64,000 bases of DNA from Methylobacter marinus A45 (GTDB taxonomy: Bacteria > Pseudomonadota > Gammaproteobacteria > Methylococcales > Methylomonadaceae): assembly GCF_000383855.1 (NCBI RefSeq), contig NZ_KB912877.1, positions 1,460,616 through 1,524,615 of the forward strand, read 5' to 3'. Positions within the stretch are counted from its first letter, which is position 1; every line of letters begins with the position of its first letter. Below the pieces are notes generated by a model that saw nothing but the letters and a program-made list of their open reading frames with translations, was not told where the DNA came from and ran no database searches. This document shows positions 1 through 7,811 of this stretch, piece after piece. The translations under genes were made by a program, and so were the position numbers.

Positions 1-656
1 ACGTTATCCCAATCTATAGTCTGAATAGGTGAGCGACTGCCGATGCTGGAATCGAGAAAATTGGCGAGTTGACCGTTGATCAGCGTCGAACTGCGGCCGT
101 AGCCCAAGCCGCGCATGTTGAGAGTGGCGATACCGTTGGTGCCTTGTCGTAGTACATCCACACCGGCCGAGCGCGTCAAGGTATCGCTGAGGTCGCGGTT
201 ATACATTTGCTGGATCTGCTGTTGATCGACAACGGCAACGGTCGCCGACACTTCCGATGCCAAACGCTCGGTTTTGGTTGCCGTTACTACCATTGTTTCC
301 AACATGACTGGATAGGGATGGCCTTTGTTTTCTAACGCGAGGGAATTGTTTTCGCTGGCTTTCGTTTGCTGTAACACAGCGGTATACGAATCGGTGAAAC
401 GGTAGCTCAGGCCGGAGTCTTTCAAGAGTTGCTCTAACGCCTGTTCCGGCGTGTAGCGACCGCTTACTCTCGGCGAGGTTTTACTTGCGGTGCTATCGGC
501 GGCGTATAGCAACTGCAAACCGGTTTGCCGTGCCAGTTGTTCCAAGGCTTGCGCCAGTGGTTGCGGCGGAATGTCAAGGTCGATCCGCCGCTCATCGGCG
601 ACGGTCGGAAAACAAACGGCGCTGCTTAGTAGCAGCGGTAACAGGTATCGCTTCAT
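1..656 (-). CDS. TonB-dependent receptor with N-terminal STN signalling domain (partial, C-terminus outside window)
   Basis: This is an outer-membrane receptor of the FecA type, which imports ferric siderophores or similar ligands using TonB energy. The frame is open from ATG at 656 to the window edge (about 218 residues). A signal peptide (MKRYLLPLLLSSAVCF) is followed by a secretin/TonB short domain (STN, about residues 22-75; PQPLAQALEQLARQTGLQLLY), which in this family contacts an anti-sigma factor of the FecR type. A TonB-box-like stretch (ETMVVTATKTER) and the start of the plug domain (DTLTRSAGVDV, NMRGLGYGRSS) follow. The STN domain implies cell-surface signalling, and a FecI-type sigma factor lies 2.5 kb away on the other strand, but no fecR is present in the window. 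The ligand cannot be told from this part. Confidence 0.9.
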   Translation of the reverse strand, partial: MKRYLLPLLLSSAVCFPTVADERRIDLDIPPQPLAQALEQLARQTGLQLLYAADSTASKTSPRVSGRYTPEQALEQLLKDSGLSYRFTDSYTAVLQQTKASENNSLALENKGHPYPVMLETMVVTATKTERLASEVSATVAVVDQQQIQQMYNRDLSDTLTRSAGVDVLRQGTNGIATLNMRGLGYGRSSTLINGQLANFLDSSIGSRSPIQTIDWDN

Positions 657-757
657 GAAGTCTCCATATTCCCTTTAATTGTTATGGTTTTAATAATGAA
701 GACGGATCGCTGAAGGGAAGTGGACAGTTTATAGAGATTTTATTTGCTGCCCGATGA

Positions 758-1120
758 GATAGCTCGGTAGATACTCTGTGGACTGATCTGCAACCCAGCC
801 AAGAAGAATTGGCGATACTGGGCATGGACGGCAGCCCTAAATCTGATGAAATAAAACGGGAGCTGAGCGTCGTTTCCCAGGGCATCAAGCTCGATCAGTC
901 ATTGACGGTACATAAAAACCTGGAACGCCATTGCCGCTATTTTTCCGTTCCGCGCCGCCAAGCCAAACAACGCATCGAGGAATGGCTGGCTTTGTTCCAG
1001 CTCAGGATTTCATCACCTTTTCACTGATGCCGATGATGTTCCTCGGCTGTGCTTTCTTCAGTTATGCCATGCTGCCCGATCCTTGGAATATCGTGGCCTT
1101 GTTGCTGCCGACTACCTATC
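758..1120 (+). pseudogene. Remnant of an ABC-2 type transporter (ATPase fragment joined to permease fragment)
   Basis: No intact gene is present. In frame 2, about 758-1012 reads DLQPSQEELAILGMDG, SVVSQGIKLDQSLTVHKNLE and RYFSVPRRQAKQRIEEWLAL. This matches the stretch of drug/ABC-2 exporter ATPases between Walker A and the signature motif (the GVV.Q....LT..ENL region). Walker A, the signature and Walker B are absent. In frame 1, about 1000-1120 reads MPMMFLGCAFFSYAML and PWNIVALLLPTTYL, resembling the last helices of an ABC-2 permease (DUF-like FLSG.FFP...LP). The permease reading stops exactly where the short inverted-repeat element at 1121 begins. I infer a decayed ATPase-permease operon reduced by deletion and then hit by the repeat. 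The family call rests on pattern recognition only. Confidence 0.5.
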
Positions 1121-1282
1121 TTAGGAATGCGCATAAAATAACTTCCTCAAGTGCGCGGATGAATTTCCGGTGTAGGTGCGGATTTATCGGCACAGTGCGA
1201 ATACCCTGAAGGGCACAAGTACCCATAGGGCATAAATGAATTCGCACCTACAATTCCTGATTTATTTCATGCCAGTTCCTTA
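1121..1282 (+). repeat. Short inverted-repeat (MITE-like) element, family 1, copy A
   Basis: This 162-bp non-coding element begins TTAGGAATGCGCATAAAATAA and ends with the complement of TAAGGAACTGGCATGAAATAA, giving imperfect terminal inverted repeats. Internally, GTGTAGGTGCG and CGCACCTACA form a second nested inverted repeat, so the whole unit can fold into one hairpin. Related copies lie at 4088-4196, 4195-4324 and (reversed) 56447-56573. It interrupts the permease remnant and abuts the IS1380 element, whose TTAG target overlaps its last bases. Confidence 0.8.
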
Positions 1283-1283
1283 G

Positions 1284-2865
1284 CCCGGATATTTCATCAG
1301 CCCCATGAAGCCGCCCCTCAGAGGCACTCGACGACCAGAAACGACTGATATTTTTTGGAGGTGAAGTTCAACGGGCTATTTTCAGGGTCGATTGCCGATT
1401 TTCAGGCACAGCTCCCCCTTACCCCGTTGTTTATAGCGTGCCGGGTACAGCACTTACCGAGCGCTAATCAGGGCACAGGCGCTGGCAGACAGATCGAAAC
1501 AGGGACTGGAAGGGATAATGACTGCTCAGCAGCAGCCGAATACGGCGGGTATTGCGGATGACTACGGCGCCGATCTTAAACAGTTTCAGGCGAATGGTGG
1601 CACAGGTGGCCTGCGCCAGTTCGGTGTTGTTCAGGGCGATCCGGCGGATGGCCTCGATCAGCGTATAGGCCAGCGTCGACAGCAGCAGGCGGAACTGGTT
1701 CGGCCACCACAGACTGCAGCTGGTACGGTCGGCAAACAGATCCAGTTGTTGCTCTTTAATCCGGTTTTCCATCTCGCCTCGGGCACAATAGACTTGTTCG
1801 TAAAGCGTTTGCGCCTCGCCTGCCAGGTTGGTCACGACATAGCGCGGGTTGCTGCCTTGACTCATGTGTTCGGCTTTGAGGATGACTCGGCGCCGGCATC
1901 GCCAGGTGCCGGCTTTATAGTGCAAATCGGTGAACACGCGTTGTTTCTGTTGTGTTGCCTCATATTGTGTCCGGGCTTGCTCAATCCAGGGTTGACTCAA
2001 ACGCTTCAAGCGCTGGTTTTTGGCCAAACCAACGATATAGCGGACGCCCTTCCGCTCGCACCAGTTCAGCATCCGATGCCGACAAAAGCCGCTATCGCCA
2101 CGGAAGATAATCTGAACGTCCGGCCAGACCTGACGCAGGCGTTTGACCAGCAAGGCCAGGATCGCCCAGCTGTGCTTGGCCCCGTCAATATTGCTGGGGC
2201 GCAAATAGCTGACCAGGCACTGATTACCGCAAAAGACATACAAGGGCAGAAAACAGTAATTCCGGTAATAACCGTGGAAAAAACGCCCTTGCTGTTCACC
2301 GTGAACCGGATCATCGGTGGCGTCGAAATCCAGAATGAGGGACTTCGGCGGCGTCTTATAGGAGGCGATGAACTGCGCCAGTAGTTCCTCATGCATCCGC
2401 CACATCAAGCCTCGGTCCGCCCGCTGTTCGAACCGGCACAAGGTGGAGCGGCTACCCAATGCCTGATCCTTTTCCACGGCCGTCTGAAAGGCGATATCGT
2501 TTCGGAGTGTATCGTGATCGTTCAAATCCTCATAGCCGCAGGCCAGACCATAAACCCGTTGTCGCAGCAAGTCGACTACCGGATGCCGGATGCGCTCAGG
2601 ATCCCTGGGATCGTGCATCTGTTCCGCAATCCGTTGGGTTAACTGGAGCTGTTGGTCAATGGTTCTTAACAACAGCACACCACCATCACTGGTGATGGCT
2701 CCGCCGCTGAATTGGGCTTGTATTTTGCGGCGTTTAAAGGCAGGAAAATCTATTTGAGCTGCGGTACAATTTGGCACGGGCAAATCCTTGTTCAAATTCA
2801 ATCTAAGCAACTGAATTTTATCGAACTCTACGGGATTTGCCCGCTTTTTTTATGAAATATCCGGG
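1284..2865. mobile_element. IS1380-family insertion sequence, complete
   Basis: The element is 1582 bp, bounded by perfect 14-bp inverted repeats (CCCGGATATTTCAT at 1284-1297 and its complement at 2852-2865) and flanked by the 4-bp direct repeat TTAG (1280-1283 and 2866-2869). Four-base duplications fit my memory of this family. It carries one transposase gene on the minus strand with about 180 bp of non-coding sequence on its 3' side. The right part holds an 11-bp inverted repeat (CGGGCAAATCC at 2777-2787 and its complement at 2833-2843) around the transposase start. Intact ends, an intact gene and a matching target duplication suggest a recent, possibly active copy. Confidence 0.9.
1464..2810 (-). 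CDS. IS1380-family transposase
   Basis: A DDE transposase of 448 residues that cuts and pastes the surrounding element. The N-terminal part has the family pattern SGGAITSDGGVLLLRTID; the catalytic core shows LILDFDATDDPVHGEQQG and HGYYRNYCFLPLYVF (first Asp), IIFRGDSGFCRHRML (second Asp) and a Y..RGEMENRIKEQQ stretch holding the Glu. Length and residues look complete. The start is uncertain: the longest frame opens with TTG at 2810, and a GTG a little inside, preceded by AAGGA, is a good alternative. The start lies within a long inverted repeat that could hide the ribosome site in read-through transcripts, a known way for IS elements to limit transposition. Confidence 0.92.
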   Translation of the reverse strand: MLRLNLNKDLPVPNCTAAQIDFPAFKRRKIQAQFSGGAITSDGGVLLLRTIDQQLQLTQRIAEQMHDPRDPERIRHPVVDLLRQRVYGLACGYEDLNDHDTLRNDIAFQTAVEKDQALGSRSTLCRFEQRADRGLMWRMHEELLAQFIASYKTPPKSLILDFDATDDPVHGEQQGRFFHGYYRNYCFLPLYVFCGNQCLVSYLRPSNIDGAKHSWAILALLVKRLRQVWPDVQIIFRGDSGFCRHRMLNWCERKGVRYIVGLAKNQRLKRLSQPWIEQARTQYEATQQKQRVFTDLHYKAGTWRCRRRVILKAEHMSQGSNPRYVVTNLAGEAQTLYEQVYCARGEMENRIKEQQLDLFADRTSCSLWWPNQFRLLLSTLAYTLIEAIRRIALNNTELAQATCATIRLKLFKIGAVVIRNTRRIRLLLSSHYPFQSLFRSVCQRLCPD

Positions 2866-2909
2866 TTAGCAAAGCTTTGCGCATTGCTTACGGTAGTCAA
2901 TCCTCCATT

Positions 2910-2939
2910 CTCCTCCGGCAATGATCTCCGTCGGAGGAG
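2910..2939. repeat. Intergenic 8-bp hairpin upstream of fecI-like gene
   Basis: CTCCTCCG (2910-2917) and CGGAGGAG (2932-2939) form a perfect stem around a 14-base loop. There is no T run after it on either strand, so a simple terminator is unlikely. Its role is unknown. Confidence 0.5.
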
Positions 2940-2995
2940 TTTGCGCGTTACTGTTGCTATTCACAATGTCCTCTGGTAACCAGGATCTATTGAAA

Positions 2996-3019
2996 AAAAT
3001 AGGTGATATCACCTATTTT
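2996..3019. promoter_or_regulatory. 24-bp perfect palindrome, candidate operator upstream of the FecI-type sigma gene
   Basis: AAAATAGGTGAT (2996-3007) is followed directly by its exact complement (3008-3019). A second half-like site, AGGTGTTTTCAC, follows at 3020-3031, giving two GGTG-N4-CAC(C) units one turn or so apart. The spot, about 125 bp before the sigma-factor start and in an A+T-rich stretch, fits a regulator-binding site. I do not recognise the motif as a Fur or other standard box. Confidence 0.5.
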
Positions 3020-3142
3020 AGGTGTTTTCACGCAGTAAAATACCATAAAAAATATATAAGCCTTTGATTTTTATCAATTCCAATATTGGCCCGCATCTTG
3101 CTTTTCCAGCTTGAATAATATACTGACAAAGGACGCCGGATT

Positions 3143-3652
3143 ATGACCGAAAAAATATCCCTCACCCTTTTACAGGGTTGGTTTCAACATTATTCCTCCG
3201 ATTTGCTGGTATTTTTTCGCCGGAAGGTTGGCGAGTCGGACGCCGATGATTTGGTTCAAGAAGTATATTTGCGCGCACTGACTTATCCGATGCCATCCGC
3301 CATTATCAAGCCTCGCGCCTTTTTATTCAGGGTTGCCACAAATCTGGTCATCGACCATGTCCGCAAAAAAAGTTATCGTCAACATGATAATTATGAAGAG
3401 ATTGAAGACAGTATAATTACCAGTATACTAGGGCCGGAAGATAGCTTGCGCGGGAAGGAACGGTTGAAAAAATTTCGCGATGCGCTGGCGCAATTGCCTG
3501 CGGACCACCGGCAAGCATTCCTGCTGAACCGTTTCGATGGTTTATCGCATATGGAAATTGCTCAACTCATGGGAATTTCAGATAAAACGGTGCAGCGTTA
3601 TATCGCTAAAGCTTTCGACCATTGCTTGAACTGTATTGAATATTGGGATTGA
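3143..3652 (+). CDS. fecI: FecI-type ECF sigma factor
   Basis: An extracytoplasmic-function sigma-70 protein of 169 residues that normally switches on a TonB-dependent receptor operon when its ligand is sensed. Region 2 is visible at about residues 15-85 (DADDLVQEVYLRAL, RAFLFRVATNLVIDHVRKKS) and region 4 at about 110-160 (LPADHRQAFLLNRFDGLSH, IAQLMGISDKTVQRYIAKA), the helix-turn-helix that reads the -35 box. The length is normal. A Shine-Dalgarno-like AAAGGACG lies about 8 bases before the ATG. No fecR follows: the next 830 bp hold only repeats. The nearest receptor gene is on the opposite strand beyond an insertion sequence, so the usual fecI-fecR-fecA unit is broken here. Confidence 0.9.
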   Translation: MTEKISLTLLQGWFQHYSSDLLVFFRRKVGESDADDLVQEVYLRALTYPMPSAIIKPRAFLFRVATNLVIDHVRKKSYRQHDNYEEIEDSIITSILGPEDSLRGKERLKKFRDALAQLPADHRQAFLLNRFDGLSHMEIAQLMGISDKTVQRYIAKAFDHCLNCIEYWD

Positions 3653-4087
3653 TGCCTTGAAGTTCAATAGTTCGGACAGTTTTACGCGCCATCGTCCCAT
3701 AATCATTGGATTCGTCAAATAGTTGGGCTGTTTTTTCGCAATCTCTATCAAGTGCCGATTGAATTTTTTACGTTTCGAGAAAGCAATAGAGACCACCGTT
3801 TCCTGCGTCGTCTGTTTTTGACGTTGATCTTCAAGAAATTCAGCGCTGTCTATGAGACATTGGCCTGCCGCTGCATTGCGTTTTTACAGCGTGACTGGCA
3901 CGCAGCAGGACAACCTGGATGTTTCGCTTAGAAAGCGAGAATAAAACAGGGCCCCCAATTGAGGCAGGCTTTCTTTTACTGTTTGCGCAAAGCTTCCGCT
4001 CCCCGGCAACTGCTGATTTACAGGGATGTAATGAATGCAGAGAAATGACGGGGGCATTTCCTGTCCATGCAGTCATGATCGCGCCCC

Positions 4088-4196
4088 TTAGGAACGCGCA
4101 TAAAATAACTTCCCCAAGTTCGCGGATGGAATTTCCGGTGTAGGTGCGAATTCATTCGCACTTACAATTCTCTGATTTATTCCATGCCCCTTACTA
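4088..4196 (+). repeat. Short inverted-repeat element, family 1, copy B
   Basis: It starts TTAGGAACGCGCATAAAATAA and ends GATTTATTCCATGCCCCTTACTAA, with the inner GTGTAGGTGCGAATTC/GAATTCATTCGCAC-type repeat. It is shorter than copy A because one inner segment is missing. It joins copy C directly, sharing the CTAAGG bases at the junction. Confidence 0.75.
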
Positions 4197-4324
4197 AGGA
4201 ACGCGCATAAAATAACTTCTTCAAATACGCGGATGAATTTCCGGTGTAGGTGCGGATTTATCCGCACAGTGCGAATGAATTCGCACCTACAATTCCTTGA
4301 TTTATTCCATGCCCATTACTAAGT
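4195..4324 (+). repeat. Short inverted-repeat element, family 1, copy C
   Basis: It starts TAAGGAACGCGCATAAAATAA and ends TTTATTCCATGCCCATTACTAAG. The centre has GTGTAGGTGCGG and GAATTCGCACCTACA as nested arms. It stands in tandem with copy B in the same orientation, and both finish with TTACTAAG. Confidence 0.75.
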
Positions 4325-4485
4325 TAATCAAAAATTTAAAACTTCGTGCTCTCAATTGCTGTTCCAGATGCAATTCTACCGCCTCCATAATCCCCATGGA
4401 TGGAGTGAATGCAGAGAAATGACGGGATCATTTCCTTTCCTTGTAGGCGTTCGTGTTCTTCATGATTAACCTGACTGACTCAGGC

Positions 4486-5577
4486 TCAAGTATTCCGCAC
4501 AACAATATTAGGGAATTTGCTGCTGAAATCCTTGGCTTTCAGCGCCAGCCTGGCCGCGGTCTTGCGGGCGATTTCCCGGTAAATCTGCGTCGGGCGCCCG
4601 TCGGGGTCGGCCACGACCGTCGGCCGTCCGCAGTCGGCGAATTTACGGATAGCAATATCCAGCGGCAGCGAGCCCAGAAACTCGACCTTGTTCTTCTCGG
4701 CCATGGCCGCGCCCCCGCCCTCGCCGAAAATGGCTTCTTCATGGCCGCAGTTACTGCAGATATGGATGCTCATGTTTTCCACGATGCCCAGCACCGGCAC
4801 ATTGACCTTTTCGAACATGCCGAGACCGCGCTGAGCGTCGATCAGGGCGATGTCCTGCGGCGTTGTAACGATGATCGCGCCGCTGACCGGAATCTGCTGC
4901 GCCAAAGTCAGCTGAATATCGCCGGTGCCGGGCGGCAAATCGATAATCAGATAATCGACATCGGTCCAGTTGGTATCTTTCAGCAACTGCTGCAAGGCAT
5001 TGGTTACCATCGGCCCGCGCCAGATCATCGGCTGATCGGCGTCGATCAGGTAACCGATGGAATTGGTCTGCACGCCGTAAGAGACTTTCGGCATCATGGT
5101 TTTGCCGTCCTCGCTGGCCGGATAGCCGGAAAGCCCCAGCATGGTCGGAATGCTGGGCCCGTAAATGTCGGCATCGAGAATGCCGACCTGCGCGCCTTCA
5201 GCCGCCAGCGCCAGCGCCAGATTGACCGCAGTCGTGGATTTGCCGACGCCGCCCTTGCCCGAGGCCACGGCAATAATGTTTTTGACGTTGGGCAACGGCT
5301 TCAAGGCCTGCTGCACGGCATGCGAGACAATGTTCACCGAAACTTCGACCGTCACATCGCCTATGCCGGCCAGTGCTTTCAGGTGCTGTTCGACGGCCGC
5401 CTTAAGCTCGGCCAGGTAACTTTTGGCCGGATAACCCAGTTCCAGTTTAACGCTGACGTTTGCGCCATCGACGGCAATTGCTTTAACCGATTTTGCGGAA
5501 ACCAGATCGGTGCCATTGTTGGGATCGATAAACGTACTCAGCAGTTTTTCTATCGCGGCCTTTTCGATGCTTGCCAT
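4486..5577 (-). CDS. apbC: Iron-sulfur cluster carrier protein ApbC (Mrp/NBP35 family)
   Basis: A cytosolic P-loop ATPase of 363 residues that holds and passes on Fe-S clusters. Residues 1-90 form a MIP18/DUF59-type domain. The nucleotide-binding domain follows, with a deviant Walker A ASGKGGVGKSTTAVNLA at about 104-120, LDADIYGPSIPTMLG, and LIIDLPPGTGDIQLTL (Walker B region). The cluster-bridging CxxC pair is seen in HICSNCGHEEAIFG. The ATG at 5577 gives the usual length. It is transcribed away from metG across a 185-bp gap, an arrangement common in gammaproteobacteria, where mrp and metG are neighbours. Confidence 0.96.
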   Translation of the reverse strand: MASIEKAAIEKLLSTFIDPNNGTDLVSAKSVKAIAVDGANVSVKLELGYPAKSYLAELKAAVEQHLKALAGIGDVTVEVSVNIVSHAVQQALKPLPNVKNIIAVASGKGGVGKSTTAVNLALALAAEGAQVGILDADIYGPSIPTMLGLSGYPASEDGKTMMPKVSYGVQTNSIGYLIDADQPMIWRGPMVTNALQQLLKDTNWTDVDYLIIDLPPGTGDIQLTLAQQIPVSGAIIVTTPQDIALIDAQRGLGMFEKVNVPVLGIVENMSIHICSNCGHEEAIFGEGGGAAMAEKNKVEFLGSLPLDIAIRKFADCGRPTVVADPDGRPTQIYREIARKTAARLALKAKDFSSKFPNIVVRNT

Positions 5578-5762
5578 GACTATGCTCCATGTTGGGAAGA
5601 GAAGGATGAGTAATAACCAAGTGATTTACTATGGAATAGAAGGCATTTTACAGCTTTTCTTTTATAATGCACATTTTAGCGCCCGCTACTCGGTAGTGCG
5701 CTTATTTTGTGCCATAATACACGGTTCGTTTTGTCTTCGTACTGCTTGCTATTTAATTAATT

Positions 5763-7790
5763 ATGTCGGATAGAAAAATTCTCGTCACCAGCGCTTTACC
5801 TTACGCCAACGGCCCTATTCATCTCGGACATCTGGTTGAATACATTCAAACGGATATCTGGGTCCGTTTTCAGAAACAACGCGGCAACCAGTGCTACTAC
5901 GTTTGCGCGGACGACACGCACGGCACGCCGATCATGCTCAAAGCCGATCGCGAAGGCATCACGCCGGAAGCGCTGATCGCCCAGGTCGGCAAGGAACACC
6001 TGGCCGACTTTACCGAATTCGGCATCGCATTCGACCATTATCACAGCACCCATTCCAACGAGAACAAGATTTTTTCATCGCTGATCTACGAACGCCTGCG
6101 CGATGCCGGCCACATCAGCTCGCGCACGATCACGCAGGCGTACGACCCGGTCAAGAACATGTTCCTGCCCGACCGGTTCATCAAAGGCGAGTGCCCCAAG
6201 TGCGGCGCGGCCGATCAATACGGGGACAGTTGCGAAGCCTGCGGCGCCACCTATTCACCGACTGAATTGAAAAACGCCGTTTCCGCCGTATCGGGTGCGA
6301 AACCGGTGGAAAAGGAATCCGTCCATTACTTCTTCAACCTGGCCGATTTCGCCGGCCTGCTCCGGCACTGGACCAAATCCGGCCACCTGCAGCCGGAAGT
6401 CGCCAACAAGCTCGACGAATGGCTGGAAGCCGGCCTGCAGCAATGGGACATTTCCCGCGACGCGCCGTATTTCGGCTTCGAGATTCCCGATGCCCCGGGC
6501 AAGTATTTTTACGTCTGGCTCGACGCGCCTATCGGCTATATGGCCAGCTTCAAGAGCCTGTGCGACAAGCAGGACCTGGACTTCGACGCGTTCTGGGGCA
6601 AGGACAGCAATGCCGAGCTGTACCATTTCATCGGCAAGGACATCATTTACTTCCACGCCCTGTTCTGGCCGGCCATGCTCAGCGGCGCCGGTTTCAGAAC
6701 GCCCAGCGCCATTTTCGCGCATGGCTTTTTAACCGTGAACGGCGAGAAAATGTCCAAGTCGCGCGGCACGTTCATCAAGGCCCGGACCTATCTGGAGCAT
6801 CTGAACCCCGAATACCTGCGCTATTATTTCGCCGCCAAACTGAGCGCCGGCGTCGATGATCTCGACCTGAATTTCGACGATTTCAGCCAGCGCGTGAATT
6901 CCGATCTGGTCGGCAAGGTTGTCAATATCGCCAGCCGCTGCAGCGGCTTCATCAAAAAGCGCTTCGACAACAGACTGTCGTCGCGCTGTTCGGAGCCGGC
7001 CCTGTTCGCCGAGTTCGTCAACGCCCATAAGCAAATCGCCGAATTCTATGAGACGCGCGAATTCGCCAAAGCCATGCGCGAGATCATGGCGCTGGCCGAC
7101 AAAGCCAACCAGTACATCGACGAGAAAAAACCCTGGCTGATCGCCAAGGAAGAAGGCAAGGATGCCGAACTGCACGAGGTCTGCTCGATGGGCATCAACC
7201 TGTTCCGCATGCTGGCGGCCTATCTGAAACCGGTCATCCCGGCACTGGCGTCCGAAGCCGAGCAGTTCCTGAACATTGCCTCGCAAGCCTGGCCGGCAGC
7301 CGGCGCACAACCGTTGACAGACCATGTCATCAACGATTTCAAACCGCTGATGACGCGTGTCGAGCCTGATAAAATCGCCGCCATCATAGAGGCCTCCAGG
7401 GAGAATCTGGAAAAAACGGCCGAACCGCCCAAAGCCAAGGCCCGCACCTGCGACCCGATCGCCGATACCATCGAATTCGACGATTTCGCAAAACTGGACC
7501 TGCGCATTGCACGCATTGTCAAAGCCGCTTCCGTCGAAGGCGCCGACAAGTTATTGCAACTGACCGTTGATATCGGCGATGAAACCCGCAACATTTTCGC
7601 CGGCATCAAATCGGCTTACGCACCGGAAGATCTGGAAGGCAAATTGACGGTCGTGGTCGCCAATCTGGCTCCGCGCAAAATGCGTTTCGGCGTTTCGGAA
7701 GGCATGGTGCTGGCGGCGGGCCCCGGCGGCAAGGATTTATGGGTGCTGCACCCTGATAATGGCGCGCAGCCGGGTATGCGCGTTAAGTAA
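5763..7790 (+). CDS. metG: Methionyl-tRNA synthetase
   Basis: Class I aminoacyl-tRNA synthetase of 675 residues that charges tRNA-Met in the cytosol. The HIGH motif appears as [17 protein letters not shown] (about residues 14-30), the zinc-binding knuckle as [18 protein letters not shown] (about 145-162), and the KMSKS loop as [12 protein letters not shown] (about 326-337). The C-terminal part from about 570 is an OB-fold tRNA-binding dimerisation domain ([36 protein letters not shown]), as in the long enterobacterial form. No clear Shine-Dalgarno sequence precedes the ATG. It heads a likely operon with the hcp-like, rnfB-like and nth genes, which follow with gaps of 21 and 7 bp and one overlap. 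Confidence 0.98.
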   Translation: MSDRKILVTSALPYANGPIHLGHLVEYIQTDIWVRFQKQRGNQCYYVCADDTHGTPIMLKADREGITPEALIAQVGKEHLADFTEFGIAFDHYHSTHSNENKIFSSLIYERLRDAGHISSRTITQAYDPVKNMFLPDRFIKGECPKCGAADQYGDSCEACGATYSPTELKNAVSAVSGAKPVEKESVHYFFNLADFAGLLRHWTKSGHLQPEVANKLDEWLEAGLQQWDISRDAPYFGFEIPDAPGKYFYVWLDAPIGYMASFKSLCDKQDLDFDAFWGKDSNAELYHFIGKDIIYFHALFWPAMLSGAGFRTPSAIFAHGFLTVNGEKMSKSRGTFIKARTYLEHLNPEYLRYYFAAKLSAGVDDLDLNFDDFSQRVNSDLVGKVVNIASRCSGFIKKRFDNRLSSRCSEPALFAEFVNAHKQIAEFYETREFAKAMREIMALADKANQYIDEKKPWLIAKEEGKDAELHEVCSMGINLFRMLAAYLKPVIPALASEAEQFLNIASQAWPAAGAQPLTDHVINDFKPLMTRVEPDKIAAIIEASRENLEKTAEPPKAKARTCDPIADTIEFDDFAKLDLRIARIVKAASVEGADKLLQLTVDIGDETRNIFAGIKSAYAPEDLEGKLTVVVANLAPRKMRFGVSEGMVLAAGPGGKDLWVLHPDNGAQPGMRVK

Positions 7791-7811
7791 TTTAGTAGTA
7801 GAGAGTTAGAA

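Larger units (their letters stand above)
3653..4485. other. Gene-free stretch with repeat debris
   Basis: No convincing gene is seen. The stretch 3798-3925 is an open frame (RFLRRLFLTLIF, KKFSAVYETLACRC) that could be the tail of a lost gene, but I do not recognise it. 3928-3975 resembles the left end of the element at 11321 (TTAG..., CAATTGAGGCAGG). 4088-4324 holds two tandem family-1 elements. The 20-mer GAATGCAGAGAAATGACGGG occurs twice (4033-4052 and 4407-4426), each followed by CATTTCCT; a reversed version of the tail is at about 56597-56617. This is a landing zone for small mobile repeats. Confidence 0.7.

Noticed and set aside
1518-2384. 288-codon plus-strand frame inside the insertion sequence
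   Set aside because: It lies opposite the transposase gene and has no recognisable domain.
3578-3796. 72-codon minus-strand frame at the end of the sigma gene
   Set aside because: It overlaps region 4 of the sigma factor on the other strand and shows no domain.
4033-4426. Possible CRISPR repeats
   Set aside because: The repeated 20-mer occurs only twice with irregular spacing and no cas gene; it belongs to dispersed intergenic repeats.
4453-5613. Long plus-strand frame of 386 codons opposite apbC
   Set aside because: It mirrors the apbC gene on the other strand, is rich in Arg/His/Gln as expected of an antisense frame in G+C-rich DNA, and shows no domain.
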